DNA of 64,000 nucleotides from assembly GCA_963978895.1 (NCBI GenBank), contig OZ022242.1:26367424-26431423 (forward strand). The letters are read 5' to 3'. This DNA comes from Erpobdella octoculata (lineage: Eukaryota > Annelida > Clitellata > Hirudinida > Erpobdellidae). A program made the position numbers and the translations under genes. The notes beneath the pieces were generated by a model. It ran no database searches. It saw nothing but the letters and a program-made list of their open reading frames with translations, and was not told where the DNA came from. Shown here in pieces: positions 13,985-27,360 of this stretch; within the stretch, counting starts at the first letter, position 1, and every line of letters begins with the position of its first letter.

Positions 13985-15470
13985 GTCAGCAAAGCTCGGG
14001 GTCTTCCTACAATTAGAAAAGGCCATTGACCTGGTCTAGAATTCGAGTTTCCATGCTCAACTGAATTACGGACTTCTTCCGGGATCGTACTTGATGTGTC
14101 AGAGATGAAAACACACACTCACACAAGCAGAAATGGGGATGTGCAAAGAAAACCTTTTTTTACTCTACTGTGGTCGGTCCTGTAAAGCGTTAAACCTGGC
14201 GGCGAAAACTCTCAAGAAAAGTCTAGAAAGGATACAGCGACGAACACTCTTAGCTGTGACTGGTGCACTTAGTGGAACCAGCCTTGCGTCTCTCCAGGTT
14301 GAGTGCGGTGAGATGCCATCAGACTTGAAAAAAGAACAGCAATCCGAACGAGACAGGTCGAAGATCATCGAACAAGAAAAATTGCTTTCCTTGTCCGTAC
14401 GACAGACCACAATAAACTAAACAAAATCTTTGCAGGAGGAAACAAAAGAACATCATCAGAGCTGCCCCAAAAAAGATTGTCAGCCTAATGAGACAGCTTG
14501 TTAAAACTGGGTTTTCCAGAAGATCATCCGATCGATTTTCTGCCATGGAAACTCGTGGTTCCCAAAATCGACAGGTATTTTTTGGGATACGAAAAAAAAC
14601 CAATCGATTCTGCCAATTTCCTGGAGAAGATTGCCATGTACGACGGCACCGTAACTATCTACAAAGTGGAACAAAAGACTGTCATCAGGGTGTTCTTCAA
14701 AACTCTCAACGTCGAATTATCTCGAACAATGCCAGACTTTCTGTCGATCTTCATTTTCAAAATGACAGCCATCTAAACAGCCTTCGAGATCATATCAGAG
14801 AATTCTGTTAACTTCAAAGAAAACGCTAGAACCAACAGAGTGACCATCTTCAGGGATTCACTCAGCTCGGCAACAGCACTCAGCCACAGAAAAAAAGAGC
14901 CATCTTCGTACTCCGGCAACAGAGGTCTTCAGCTGAGTTACAGAATGAACATTCTTTGGGTGCCCAACCACGTGGGCATTCCTGCTAACGAAAAGGCTAA
15001 TAAACTTGCAACCAGTGTCATCTCATCCCCCGAAGTCCAACTGAAAACCCATGTCAAAATAGCAGACATAAAGACCTTTGTCAAGAACGAAAGTTTTATC
15101 AAGTGGCAGGAACAATGGTCTCGAGAGCTCGACAGTGATTTCTATCGATGGATAAGTCCAAGCGTGTCCATACATGTGCAATTCCTAAAGACCGGATGCA
15201 GAGAAAAAGAAATTGTTCTGGAAAGACTTCGTCTTGGGAAAACAAATTTGACCTAAGAAATGCACAAAATGGGTTTCCGAGAATCTGGAATCTGCGAATA
15301 CGAAAAATGTGGCGATGATGTCAACTTTCTAATGGAGTGTCCAGGAAAACTACCTCTCCAGAGGTAGTTAGAAAACTGCTGTAAAAGTCAAAGAAAACAT
15401 CAAATTCTCGATGAGAATCTCAACAACAAAGCAGCCAAAAACTTATTTATGGATCAATAAGAAAGAGCGG
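13985..15470 (+). pseudogene. Non-LTR retrotransposon (I-like, with RNase H), decayed
   Basis: Frames are broken, but pieces line up in LINE order. An RT motif A-like segment (GVFLQLEKAIDLV) lies near 14000. The RT C-terminal segment (RIQRRTLLAVTGALSGTSLA) lies near 14230. An RNase H domain lies at about 14720-15020 with DSLSSATAL and WVPNHVGIPANEKANKLA. A C-terminal segment with LRLGKTNLT and ICEYEKCGDD (about 15225-15310) resembles the zinc-knuckle tail of such elements. The RT catalytic YXDD region is missing. RNase H downstream of RT places it near the I/R1/LOA group. Several frameshifts and an internal deletion make it non-functional. Confidence 0.6.
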
Positions 15471-16040
15471 AATTTCTAACTTAGAAAAAAGTGATGATGA
15501 TGATCTCACTTGGAAAGACTGTTCTGACCACGCCTACAGATGTCAATCAACACCATTAATCAGGCCAGCTGTTGAGAAATACTGAGAGAAATAAAATTTT
15601 CAAATCAAATTCACTTTTAAAAATGTCTTCATTCAGGACGGTGTGTGCCATTACATCATTTCTCCAGACATTTTGCACATTAAGTCAATGCATTCTAGTT
15701 AAAAGGTCAAATGTCACTAATTCTCAACAGATTGTGTTTGCTCAAATGTGTTTTCCATTTACCTTTAATTATGTATAAATTTGAAGGATTATTTCAAAAC
15801 AAAAAGTAATTAAAGCTGCTTTTGTGTTGTTTAAATGAAAACACAAATACCGATAATTGTTATAAGCAACACTTAGTTTAATATAAACGATAAGAAAAAG
15901 AGATTGTCACTGCACGCCAGTGCACGCTAGTAAACACGATAACACAACGGAGAAAAAGGGAAGGAAAGAATAAACTTATTTGCGCTCGGACGTTACACGC
16001 GTGTGACGTTCTGCCTCGACGAAGACTCAGGTCGTCATCC
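15471..16040. other. No recognisable gene
   Basis: AT-rich DNA after the LINE relic. Short ORFs here show no family features. The last ~100 bp before 16041 probably belong to the LINE tail described next. Confidence 0.5.
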
Positions 16041-16205
16041 TCGTCTTCACTCCTCATCCCTGCAGCCCGTCTAAAGACTGCTGAGGACAGATGCTTTGCG
16101 GTTGCTGGCCCAACGATCTGGAATCGTCTTCCACCAAAGGTAACAACCGCATCTACAATCGAACAGTTCCGAAAGGCACTCAAGACACACCTGTTTGTGT
16201 CCTAG
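16041..16205 (+). pseudogene. CR1/L2-like LINE, ORF2 C-terminal end
   Basis: The open frame reads ARLKTAEDRCFAVAGPTIWN then RLPP and FRKALKTHLF before a TAG at 16203-16205. This is the characteristic C-terminus of CR1/L2/Rex-type reverse transcriptases (consensus DRxFxVxxPxLWNxLP...FKxxLKTHLF). About 50 bp downstream lies a short TGAAA tandem tail (to about 16258), as expected for the 3' end of that group. It is a 5'-truncated insertion with only the last ~55 codons left. Confidence 0.7.
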
Positions 16206-16556
16206 AAGTCTGCTGATTTACGCCACATTAAAAATTGTCAAACTGAAATGAAATGAAATTTTTTAAACTGTTTTTTTTAATTAAAATTGTTTCTTAACAG
16301 ATTTTTTTACACCTTATTACGTATTGCAAAGAAACTCATAATCTAACTATCCAATTTGAAATTCAGTGAGAAACTTTTTATTACGACTAATAAATTAAAT
16401 GCTGTTTAACAGTAAATAAATAACGCGAAATAAATTTTTTTAGTTGAACACCAAAAATCGGCGCCGAAACGTCTCGATGTCTAGTGTCAAAGTAGCAACT
16501 CGTTTATAATTTATCGAGATTTTTAATGAGTTTTATTTTAATTATTTCATACTTAC
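16206..16556. other. AT-rich DNA, likely intron on minus strand
   Basis: Apart from the LINE 3' tail at its start, nothing is recognisable. It would be intron downstream of the minus-strand exon at 16557-16809. Confidence 0.4.
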
Positions 16557-16809
16557 TTCTAAATACAGGTTTACTTTGCTATAGGCTTCTTTTATTTTTT
16601 GTCCTTTTTCGTTCAGATTTGTATGTTTCTTTGATAAAGATTCTTTATTATTTGCAAACTCCTTCAATGTCAAAGTAAAATGAAAATTTTGTATTCGGTG
16701 ATTGGCAACATTAAAATTAACCTCTTTTTTGTTGAGCAATTGTTTCTGCGTTTTTTGAACGTTATGTTTCAGCTGCAAAATTTTGGTTTCGTTAGTCAAT
16801 TCCATTTTC
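16557..16809 (-). CDS. Putative internal exon, coiled-coil protein
   Basis: A minus-strand open stretch is bounded by a good acceptor (CATGTTTATAG before 16809) and a consensus donor GTAAGT (16556-16551). The 253-bp exon encodes ~84 residues beginning KMELTNETKILQLKHN and ending KVNLYLE. It is Lys/Glu/Asn-rich with heptad-like Leu/Val spacing, so a helical coiled coil is likely. Boundaries give a codon split 2+1 at the start and phase 0 at the end. Composition differs from the surrounding repeats. I do not recognise the family and see no neighbouring exons; a hAT insertion begins 200 bp away. Confidence 0.45.
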
Positions 16810-17331
16810 CTATAAACATGAGAAATGCTTCTGTGCATTAATCTATAAAGGATCAAAGTTGGCTCAACTCCAACACGTTTCCTTGGTGAATAGAATACAT
16901 ATTTTATAAGAACAATAATGTTTTGCTTGAATTTAGAAAAACTAATATGTTTTAAATTGTTTTTGTTTCATTAAAAATCACAATTGCATAGAAAAGAAGT
17001 TGTTGTATCTAGAGTCCGACCGTAAATGATTTTTAATTTTCGGCCGAAAAAGAAAACGAAAATTTGGAGCCATTTTAGGCCAGAAACGAAAACCGAAACC
17101 AAAAAAGATCAAAGTTTGCAACTTTTTCTTCAGTAAAACTGCCAAACTTTTTTAAATTTTTATTTAGTGAATATAGTAAGGTTGAACACTATTTTAACCA
17201 ATTAAGCAACTAATTTAAATTCGTTGTCCAGAAGTATCATTAGTAGACTAAACAACGTCAATCGATTAAAATCTAAACATTTAATTTAACAGAAAATCAA
17301 TAGTCAAAATTGAATAAACGAATATTATATG

Positions 17332-17949
17332 CTAGAAATAAGTTTGTTTACGTTCTTTCCTAGCAACGCTGGTCGGAGAAGGAAAATTTCTCACTGTTGG
17401 CTCAAGAAGGTGAAACTGGCTGTTGTACCAATATCCGTATATATTGGTAGAACGCATAACACGAGATTGTCCAAGATATATGGATAGCTGCTTCTCGACT
17501 GTATCCAGAGTCAATGAGTCCAACGCTGTTTTCGTTAATTCGTCAGATGCGTCAAAGTTGTCATAGTCGTCCCACAGACTCGACGAAGCCGGTGCCTGAC
17601 TATCTACTGCTGGTGCCGTGGGCTCGTCAATATGAACATCAGGTGCTTGGTGTAGGAATTTTATAGTTGTGTTCTTGGCTGCATCTTTTTGTTGTCTGTC
17701 AAAATACATATCTTTGAATCTAGGATCTAGCAACATCGCCACGACCAAATTGGGCATTGTCTTAATTTGCCCAAAACGCCGATTCATTGCATCTCGTAAT
17801 GCGGCCTTCATCTGCATTACTCCGCAATCTTCAGGTGCTGATTTCAACTTAGCATTCAGTCTCATGACGATTGGTTTGACAAGTGATATGCACAAGTCAT
17901 CATGGCATATTTGTAGAGTCGCATCTTAGAATGGCTTAAGAATTCGAAC
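17332..17949 (-). pseudogene. hAT transposase, C-terminal part
   Basis: The 187-residue frame starts CISLVKPIVMRLNAKLKSAP and includes LLDPRFKDMYF, typical of ZBED/hAT transposases. It ends in a truncated dimerisation region (YWYNSQFHLLEP then SPTSVARKERKQ), with the usual RxFS-type ending altered. Upstream (17896-17949) the frame continues as RIVRILKPF, a stop, then DATLQICHDD. It is the continuation of the piece at 19702-19939, interrupted by the nested insertion. Confidence 0.75.
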
Positions 17950-17970
17950 AATTCGATCTACGAGCCATAT

Positions 17971-19623
<1,653 letters not shown>

Positions 19624-19694
<71 letters not shown>
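19624..19694. repeat. (TA)n microsatellite
   Basis: About 71 bp of TA between the partial SINE unit and the resumed hAT transposase. Confidence 0.97.
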
Positions 19695-19696
<2 letters not shown>

Positions 19697-19701
19697 TACG
19701 A

Positions 19702-19939
19702 ACTCCCATTCTGTTTTTGAAAGAACATCGATTCCACCATTCTCGACGCTGTATAAATTCAACGCTTTGCGCTGTTCATCCAATCGCTGAAGCATCAGAA
19801 ATGTACTTTTCCACATTGTCTCCACGTCCTGTTTCAGTTTGTGCACAGGAACTTTGCAGGTGTTTTGACATCCCGACAAATGGCGAGAGGCCTGCTCACT
19901 GTGCTTGAAATGGGTAACATTTTTTTGCGAATGTCCCAT
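19702..19939 (-). pseudogene. hAT transposase, central part
   Basis: The minus-strand frame reads FKHSEQASRHL, KVPVHKLKQDVETMWKSTF and MLQRLDEQRKALNLYS, matching the conserved central block of ZBED/hAT transposases (consensus QDVxTRWNSTFLMLxRLxEQR; here the R of TRW is M). It ends at EWEFV where the nested insertion begins. The region N-terminal to it is missing up to the transposon end. Confidence 0.75.
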
Positions 19940-20227
19940 ACTGGTTATTGGTTTTCGGCCGAAAAATGTGGAGGATTTTCGGCCGAAAACCGAACATCTG
20001 ATTTATTTTACGGCCAAAACCGAAAATGTACCGAAAGTCCATTTTTGGCCATTTTCGGCGCCGAAAACGTAAAACGAAACCGAATTTCGGTCGGACTCTA
20101 GTTGTATCATTGCATTATGAATGCGTGCAGTTAAACTAGTTATGAGTCTTAATAGAAAACTCCCCATCGATTTTGCAATTTTTTGGTATTATCGACGGCC
20201 AACTTAGCGCAATTGGGTTCGAAGCTG

Positions 20228-20349
20228 TACAGTTAAAACAAGTGAATCAAAAAATCAAAAAACTAAGTTTTTTTAAAACACACTCTTATACAGTTAAAAC
20301 AAGTGAATCAAAAAATCAAAAAACTAAGTTTTTTTAAAACACACTCTTA
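20228..20349. repeat. 61-bp direct duplication
   Basis: Two perfect or near-perfect head-to-tail copies of a 61-bp AT-rich unit beginning TACAGTTAAAACAAGTG, just upstream of a (TA)n. No gene is visible between 20109 and 20580. Confidence 0.85.
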
Positions 20350-20360
20350 TATAGTCGATT

Positions 20361-20512
<152 letters not shown>

Positions 20513-20834
20513 AATTTCTATCAAGTATTTCTTCTCAAGTAACCTCGTATTCATCACCAATAATGATACAATGTTAGTTTAGAATCGATTGCAAAATTTG
20601 ACGACAGACAGACATTTGTTATTGACTGTCAGCACACGGAAACCAGCCACAAGATTATCTCTTCCATGATCCTTCAACTTTTTCATTAAAGACTTGATTA
20701 GATGTCCTAGATCCATCCCTTCAGAAATTTTGATTTTAACATCGCAATCACGACGTACTCGAGCCATGGTATAGTATTAAGATGTTTTAATAATAGTATT
20801 AGGCAACTAATTTTTAATTAAAGTTTATGTGGCG

Positions 20835-21800
20835 GCATTTCAGAAAGCGTGTTCATTGAGAAAATCATTTGGGTAATTTTGCATGTCTTCAGCATTTGCA
20901 TCATCAATGGATTCTGCACTAAGATAAGTTACTTGTTCGCCTTCAAGTATATCTGACACTGTTTGATCGATTTCATCAACTTCAAAGTTTTTTGAACATA
21001 ATATAGCTGGAGGTTTTGAGCATAATATAGCTCGACTGGAATAGAGTTCAATATCTAAAATGATTATTCTATAACCAAAGATTTAATAAATTAAAGAATT
21101 TTTGCATTTCAAATTTTGAGGATATATTATATCATCAGGAAACCCCTAATTGTTATTCAAGTTGCTAACTTATTTAGCTAACAATTGACTATAGTCAGGA
21201 TCTATAGAATAGACATAATTTTTAAGTTTCAAAACTTTGAACCTGTTCCAATGTTTATTAAACTTTAGACTTGCTTCGACAATTGCAGCTCTGGTGCCAT
21301 GAGGTACTACAGCTAATGTTTGACAAAAATCTCCATCAATAAGCAATGTTTTACCACCAAATAGTTTCAAGCTTTTCATTATCGTTTTCAATAGCTTATC
21401 TACAGCTTTCAATGCTGTGCTGGGTGCTATCGTAAACTCATCCTAGATTATAATTTTAGAATTTCTTATAACCTCCGCATCTAAAGTATTTAATCACATT
21501 GAAAATGTCGAAGTATCTAGCAATTGTACAGGTAGTTTGAACTGAGAATAATAAGTTCTTCCACCTGGTAGTAAATTTGCATCAATTCCTGTAGATGCAA
21601 CTGGTAATACGATATCCTCAACACTGTGCACTGAATTCAATAAGATTTTGTAGACATGTTTTCCCAAATAACACTAAGTCCTTAAAAAAACAACTTTCAG
21701 AAAGATCTTCGCTTTATTAGTTCATCGACAGCAGCTCTCTGTTCAATATTTAATCCGGCTATTAGATTTATAGCTTTTTGTTGCTTAACAGTTAACAGCT
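20835..21800 (-). pseudogene. Helitron/PIF1-family helicase fragment
   Basis: On the minus strand, in broken frames, the order is a decayed Walker A neighbourhood (GKHVYKILL), then ASTGIDANLLPGGRTYYSQF, then a Walker B-like segment (KIII, stop, DEFTIAPSTALKAVD). GGKTLLIDGDFCQTLAVVP (motif III-like, canonical GGDFRQTLPVVP) follows, and near 20850-20940 a segment with DEIDQTVSDILEGEQVTYLS. This is the PIF1-like helicase of Helitrons or a stand-alone PIF1-like gene. Several stops and frameshifts make it a pseudogene. No Rep domain is seen beside it, and it differs from the Helitron at 28.5-33 kb. Confidence 0.65.
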
Positions 21801-21834
21801 TTATCAAACATTTCTTGTTGTATATATATATATA

Positions 21835-22318
21835 TGTTGCATCATGAATCACCATTCAATAAAAAGATGTTTTGAATATCCATTTGAAGATTCATACACC
21901 TTAAAATGTTAAAACACCAAATGAAAAAAAATAAAATTTAGTGCAATGCTTTTTGAAATGGTTCAACTTTTCAATCAATCAAAATGAACTTATTTATATG
22001 TTCTCTAAATCAGTTACATGGTTCTTAACTAAACAATAACACAACTTTAAACATCATAACAACAATTTAATATTAACTTTTAATAAAAAATTATACGAAT
22101 CAAAAACTACTAACGAAACCAACCTTTTAGACAAAAAGTTTTTTTCTGAGAAGGGAAAAGTTTTAAACGTATATATGGGAATTTTACCTCAAACTAAAAA
22201 AAATAGAATTGAGAAAGAAAAATTATAATCAACAATATCTTTAGCTACTAAAATTGTTTGAAATACGTACAAATTAAAGTTCGAACGGAGGCGTGTGGTC
22301 GATATAAGGACGGACATA
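21835..22318. other. No recognisable feature
   Basis: AT-rich sequence with a short TA run at its left edge. No coding, repeat or RNA signal is visible. The last 8 bases are the left target duplication of the next element. Confidence 0.5.
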
Positions 22319-22326
22319 AACAAACA

Positions 22327-23555
22327 GATTCTAGGACTGTTCATCAAGGGACTATTCATCAAGAGGACGGTTCATCATAAGGACTGTTCATCTAATGCCT
22401 TTTCATCCAGCGGACTATTCTTCAAAAAATTTAATAAAATTGTTTAAGATGTTATTTTCAACCAAAATATGTTACCAAAATGTAGGGCAATCTATATCAA
22501 GTTTACAGTGCTACTCTGCTTGCATCCAAATATTTTATTCTTAATAATATAACTAGCGGGGTACCCGGCATTGCCCGGGGTTTTTAGAGGTTTTTCGGTC
22601 GTTTTTCTCTCTCGCTCCCGTTTCCTTCCCCGCTTGTTCTCACGCTCCCGGTCGCTCTCTCTCTTCCCGCTTTTCTCCCGCTTCCGCTCCCGGTCACAGC
22701 ACCAGAAAAACTAAATTCGACTGTTTTCGTAAACCCTATATGTACATATTTACCAAGGGCCACAAACACATGCCCGCTATGTCAAATCTGGCATCGGTCG
22801 TTTAACACCAAGGGGCCACGCTTCAAAGACACTTTTGCCTCGAGCAATCAACAAGTTTGTAAAAGACATGGTTGTAATATACAACAATTTTATTCGTCAC
22901 ATACAGTAAATAAAATAACTGGACAAGAAATAACGTCAAGATCTTAAGATCAAACGAGCAAAAGACAATTGAATAATAAGTTTTAAAAAACTGCCACACT
23001 TCAAAGAGACGAACACGCTCGCTTTAGCGAGGTCAGGAAAGGTCATTTCAAAGAGACGCTTGCGCTCTCCGGATCGTCGATAAATCAACCAGACCCAGAT
23101 TTCATGCAAACTTCAAATAAAAACTAAATACATTGGAACTCATTTAATTGATATAAAAAACCTATTTTGTTTTTTAAATAAAAGTTGCGGTAGCGAATAG
23201 CGCTGAGAACAGCTAAAAAATGTAGCGGCGCTGTCATCAACGATCTTGTCAGCCAATAGTACCGCTCTTAACAACCCTGGTTGCCATCACTATTTTTTTA
23301 AAATTACTGATATGTTTGAAATTTATTTTATCAAAGATGAAGAACTGTCTTTTAAAAATACATCAAATTACTTTACGCTGAAAATATCTTGGGTATATAT
23401 TGATAAAGGTTGCTGAGTGGCTTCAAAATTTGATGAATAATCCTCTTGATGAATAGTCTTTAGATGAATAGTCTCTTGATGAATAGTCCCTTGATGAATA
23501 GTCCTTTATGAACAGTCCCTTGATGAATCGTCCTTTGATGAAAAGTCCGCATACC
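22327..23555. mobile_element. Foldback-like DNA transposon, copy 1
   Basis: It begins GATTCTAGGACTGTTCATC and ends GATGAAAAGTCCGCATACC. Perfect 8-bp duplications AACAAACA flank it (22319-22326 and 23556-23563). Both ends are arrays of a ~15-bp unit, GGACTATTCATCAAG, in inverted orientation (about 22335-22425 and 23437-23548), so the TIRs are made of direct subrepeats as in foldback transposons. The interior includes AACTAGCGGGGTACCCGGC (from 22550) and a CT-rich GC segment. There is no transposase. The second copy is at 50454-51887 with a different 8-bp duplication. Confidence 0.8.
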
Positions 23556-23808
23556 AACAAACAATCAAAGAGTTATAAAAGTTATGAATGAAATATATGT
23601 ATTTTAATTAGCGTTTTAAATATTTTTCTTACAATAAATTAATTTTTATTTGTGTTTTATAAAGTCAATATTCATTGAAATCAGTTCTATTGAAATCAAA
23701 TGTGGTTACCATAAACCATATCTATGGTGGTTACAGACGGACGAAGTTTGTCAATTATTAATATAGATATATGTATATATAAAATCTCGACATAGGCTAG
23801 AAATAACT

Positions 23809-24640
23809 ATGAAGGTGATTATCGACGATTTCTACAGTCACAAGTTACCCAAAGAACAACAGTTCAGGGACCTTGAATTGCAATATCTACACGAGTTGTC
23901 TACAACGAGGAACTCAGCAGTAAAGATTCTGAGCTTTTTCGTAATTTCATTCATAGTCATTTTAAAAAGAGTGATGATGTTAAGCGCGCAGAAATTTTGA
24001 AGAAACTCTCTCAATTGTATGATGGCCCGTTCCTGCTTAAACTACCGCAGACGTCTTTTATTAATTTATCGAAATATTCAGTATCTGAGAGTGAAAAAGA
24101 GTTTTTAGATTTAGGTTGTAAATTTCATTTACGCTCTCGTTATGATAGATTGCATAAACAGACTGAGCTGGAGGTTTTGTATGCTGATATTGTTAAGTTG
24201 GAATGTAATGGTCTTGTGAATGTTTCTACTCGTTTAAAACCGTTGTTACAAAATGAAGGCTATAAGCATCGTACTTCTCCGCATGCAGCTGGTTTACCAA
24301 AACCTTGAAGGATGCAGCTAGGCAGCTTAAGAATAATTATGATATTATTATTCGACGAGCTGACATATGTTTTATTAGATCGTGCATTCTATTTTAAACA
24401 AATTAAAAATTTTTTGTCAGATTCAACTAAGTTCATCAAGATAAACCGCGACCCAACTGATAACATTAAATTACGAATAAATTAATAAATAACTTCTCCT
24501 GGTAATAATAACAAAATTTTTCTAAAATAATTGGTGATTTTAAACCTGGTTACATTTATGGCAATGTAAAGATACATAAACAGGATAACCGATTAAGGCC
24601 AATTATTTCGCAATGCCCTACCAGTGTTATTTCCATTAAT
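23809..24640 (+). pseudogene. Penelope-like element reverse transcriptase, N-terminal half
   Basis: In successive frames the plus strand encodes ELFRNFIHSHFKKSDD, INLSKYSVSESEKEFLDLG (the PLE segment before RT) and RQLRNNYDIIIRRAD (canonical RADKG-type motif). Then come FLSDSTKFIKINRDPTDN and finally KPGYIYGNVKIHK...LRPIISQCPTS, the conserved G-Y-G-PKIHK/RPIVS block of PLE reverse transcriptases. It stops before the catalytic palm motifs. Frameshifts near 23990 and 24305 and stops near 24390-24490 show it is dead. Confidence 0.7.
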
Positions 24641-25070
24641 GGTAATTGAATTAGAAATTGAAATAGAAATTTTTTTTCTTGGGAATGAGAATTAGGAATA
24701 GGAATGGAAATCACGTGATAAAAATGGAATAAGAAAATTTCTTAAAATAAAATAAAATGGAATTCGAATGAGAAGTAGGAATTATTTCTTAAAATAATAC
24801 GAAATTATAATGAGAAGTAGTGATTATTTTTAAATTTATAATGAAATTAGAATAGGAACTACTTATTCCTTCGTTAATATGGTCAAATGCTAGACCGACA
24901 GTTGGTGGTTTTACTTGCCAACTAGAATAAGGTCAGCCAACTATAACATCTCTGGTATCTACTTATCTACTATTCCTTCGTTATGGTCATATACTAAATG
25001 ACTTGACAACTAGCAGTTTATAAAATGAGACCAGCCTACTGTAGCGTCTCTATGCTCTACTAATATACTT
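24641..25070. other. AT-rich low-complexity DNA
   Basis: Irregular GAATTAGAAATTGAAAT-type purine-rich repeats (24641-24880), then unremarkable sequence with no coding signal. Confidence 0.5.
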
Positions 25071-26110
25071 AACTAGCGGGGTACCCGGCGTTGCCCGGGG
25101 TTTTTACAGATTTTTCTATCGTTTTTCTCTCTTGCTCCCGTTTCACCGCTTGCTCTCCCGCTCCCGGCTGCTTTCCCGTTCCCGGTCGCTTTCCCACTCC
25201 CGGTCGTTTCCCGCTTCCGGTCGCATTCCCGTTCACGGTCGCTTTCCCACTCCCGGTCGTTTCCCGCTTCCGGTCGCTTTCCCGCTCTCGGTCGTGTTCC
25301 CGTTTTCGGTCGTTTTCCCGCTTCCAGTCGGTTTCCCGCTTTCGGTCACTTTCCCGCTCCAGGTCGCTCTTACGTTTTCCTGCTCCAGTTTGCTCTCCTC
25401 TTCCTGGTCACTTTTCCTTCTCGCTTTTTTCAATCTCGGTCGCTTTTTCGCTCACACTTAAGTAAGATAATAAGGCGGTGGTTTGTGTCAAGTTTTAAAA
25501 AAAATTATTAATGCGTTGGTGTTTTATGGACAAAAAACGTTTTAGCTGCCCGGAGATTTTAGAGGTTTTTCTATCGTTTTTCTCTTGCTCCCGTTTTTTT
25601 CAACGCTTGCTTTCCCGTTCCTGTTCGCTATCCCACTCCCGGTCGCTTTTCCGCTGCCGGTCGCTTTTCCGCTGCCGGTCGCTTTTCCGCTGCCGGTCGC
25701 TTTTCCGCTGCCGGTCGCTTTTCCGCTGCCGGTCGCTTTTCCACTGCCGGTCGCTTTTCCGCTGCCGGTCGCTTTTCCGCTGCCGTTCGCTTTTCCGCAC
25801 CCGGTAGGTTTCTCGGTTTCGGCCGCTTTCCCGCTCCCGGTCGCTTTCCCGCTCCCGGTTGCTTTTCCGCTCCCGGTGGCTTTCCCGCTCCCGGTCGCTT
25901 TCCCGCTCCCGGTCGCTTTCCCGCTCCCGGTCGCTTTCCCGCTCCCGGTCGCTTTCCAGCTCCCAGTCGTTTTCCAGCTCCCGGTCGTTTTCCCGCTCCC
26001 GGTCGCTTTCCCGCTCCTGGTCCCTTTCCCGCTCTCTGTCGAATTCCCGCTTTCGGTCTCTTTTGCGCTCCCCCGTTCCAGCTTCCTCCCCTCTTCCTGG
26101 ACACTCTTTC
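25071..26110. repeat. 18-bp GC-rich minisatellite
   Basis: It opens with AACTAGCGGGGTACCCGGC, the same motif found inside both foldback-like elements. Tandem ~18-bp units of the type GGTCGCTTTCCCGCTCCC follow, in two blocks (about 25150-25450 and 25600-26070) separated by ~150 bp of unique DNA. One run near 25635-25800 is nearly perfect (unit GGTCGCTTTTCCGCTGCC). Because 18 is a multiple of 3, all frames stay open and give false ORFs of Phe-Pro-Leu-Pro-Val-Ala type. Confidence 0.9.
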
Positions 26111-26130
26111 GCTCAGAGTGGATTTTCCGT

Positions 26131-26159
<29 letters not shown>
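26131..26159. repeat. (TA)n microsatellite
   Basis: A short TA tract that ends exactly where the left, minus-oriented PLE head begins. Confidence 0.95.
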
Positions 26160-26161
<2 letters not shown>

Positions 26162-26460
26162 TTGAGACACGCTCCAAGAAACACAACTCGCCATTTGGCA
26201 GAAACAACTTTTCGAGCCAAATTCTCGACCTTTCGGCACAAAACTCTCTGTTCGAGACTACAATTAGCCAAAAACTTTTCCATTAAACTTTTATTGTCAG
26301 ACCTCAGGGTCAAAAGTAAAACGATAATTTCGGTTCTTTCTGTTTGTTTACTTTTGTGCCGAAAGGTCGAGAATTTGGCTCGAAAAGTTGTTTCTGCCCA
26401 ATGGCGAGTTGTGTTTCTTGGAGCGTGTCTCAAAGATAAATTGATTCCACAGTTTATTCG

Positions 26461-26466
<6 letters not shown>
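26158..26466. mobile_element. Two PLE heads in head-to-head inverted arrangement
   Basis: 86-bp arms (26158-26243 and 26352-26437) are inverted copies with a single visible mismatch. Each encodes the PLE head motif outward: LCRKVENLARKVVSA then WRVVFLGACLKD. The right arm continues LIPQFIRN to about 26464. Between them lies leader sequence of the 13.8-kb PLE family. At 26294-26314 its hammerhead has lost everything between CTGA and the stem I 3' strand. Both outer ends abut (TA)n. Confidence 0.65.
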
Positions 26467-27150
<684 letters not shown>

Positions 27151-27162
27151 TATATATTCTCG

Positions 27163-27270
27163 CATAAACACGCTCTATTAAATGCTACGACCCATTTTCT
27201 ACAACACCATTTCTTTACTACTGCTTCAAACCGTCTAAATTTTTTTCCCGAATTAACTACACAGTCAACA
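27163..27270 (-). pseudogene. Penelope-like element, ORF head fragment
   Basis: The minus-strand frame reads NSGKKFRRFEAVVKKWCCRK then WVVAFNRACLCENI and runs into short TA sequence at 27150-27163. It is the same head motif as the other PLE fragments. The hammerhead at 27294-27339 lies immediately upstream on the same strand. Nothing of the RT remains. Confidence 0.6.
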
Positions 27271-27293
27271 GTGCACAAAACGTTATTGTCACA

Positions 27294-27339
27294 AGGGGTT
27301 GACCGTCCGGTTTCGGCTTTATCCATCATCAGAACCCCT
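27294..27339 (-). ncRNA. Hammerhead ribozyme, PLE type
   Basis: On the minus strand a 7-bp stem I (AGGGGTT with AACCCCT) encloses CTGATGA, an extra T, stem II GG/CC, GAAA, stem III ACC/GGT with loop GGAC, and C at the cleavage site. All core bases are intact. It lies ~30-90 nt upstream of a PLE head. Confidence 0.75.
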
Positions 27340-27360
27340 ATAATAAAGTAAGGAAAATTA

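Noticed and set aside
15878..16183. 101-codon minus-strand ORF
   Set aside because: Antisense shadow of the CR1/L2-like C-terminus read on the plus strand.
20579..20767. 62-codon minus-strand ORF (MARVRRDCDVKIKISEG)
   Set aside because: Protein-like composition, but no splice signals, no known motif, and it does not join the nearby helicase fragment; left unassigned.
22584..22769. Gly/Ser/Arg-rich ORF inside foldback-like copies (also 50743-50970)
   Set aside because: Conserved between the two copies because the DNA is; CT-rich low complexity without a domain.
25585..26286. 233-codon Phe-Pro-Leu-Pro-Val-Ala ORF and others nearby
   Set aside because: 18-bp minisatellite translated; open in several frames on both strands.
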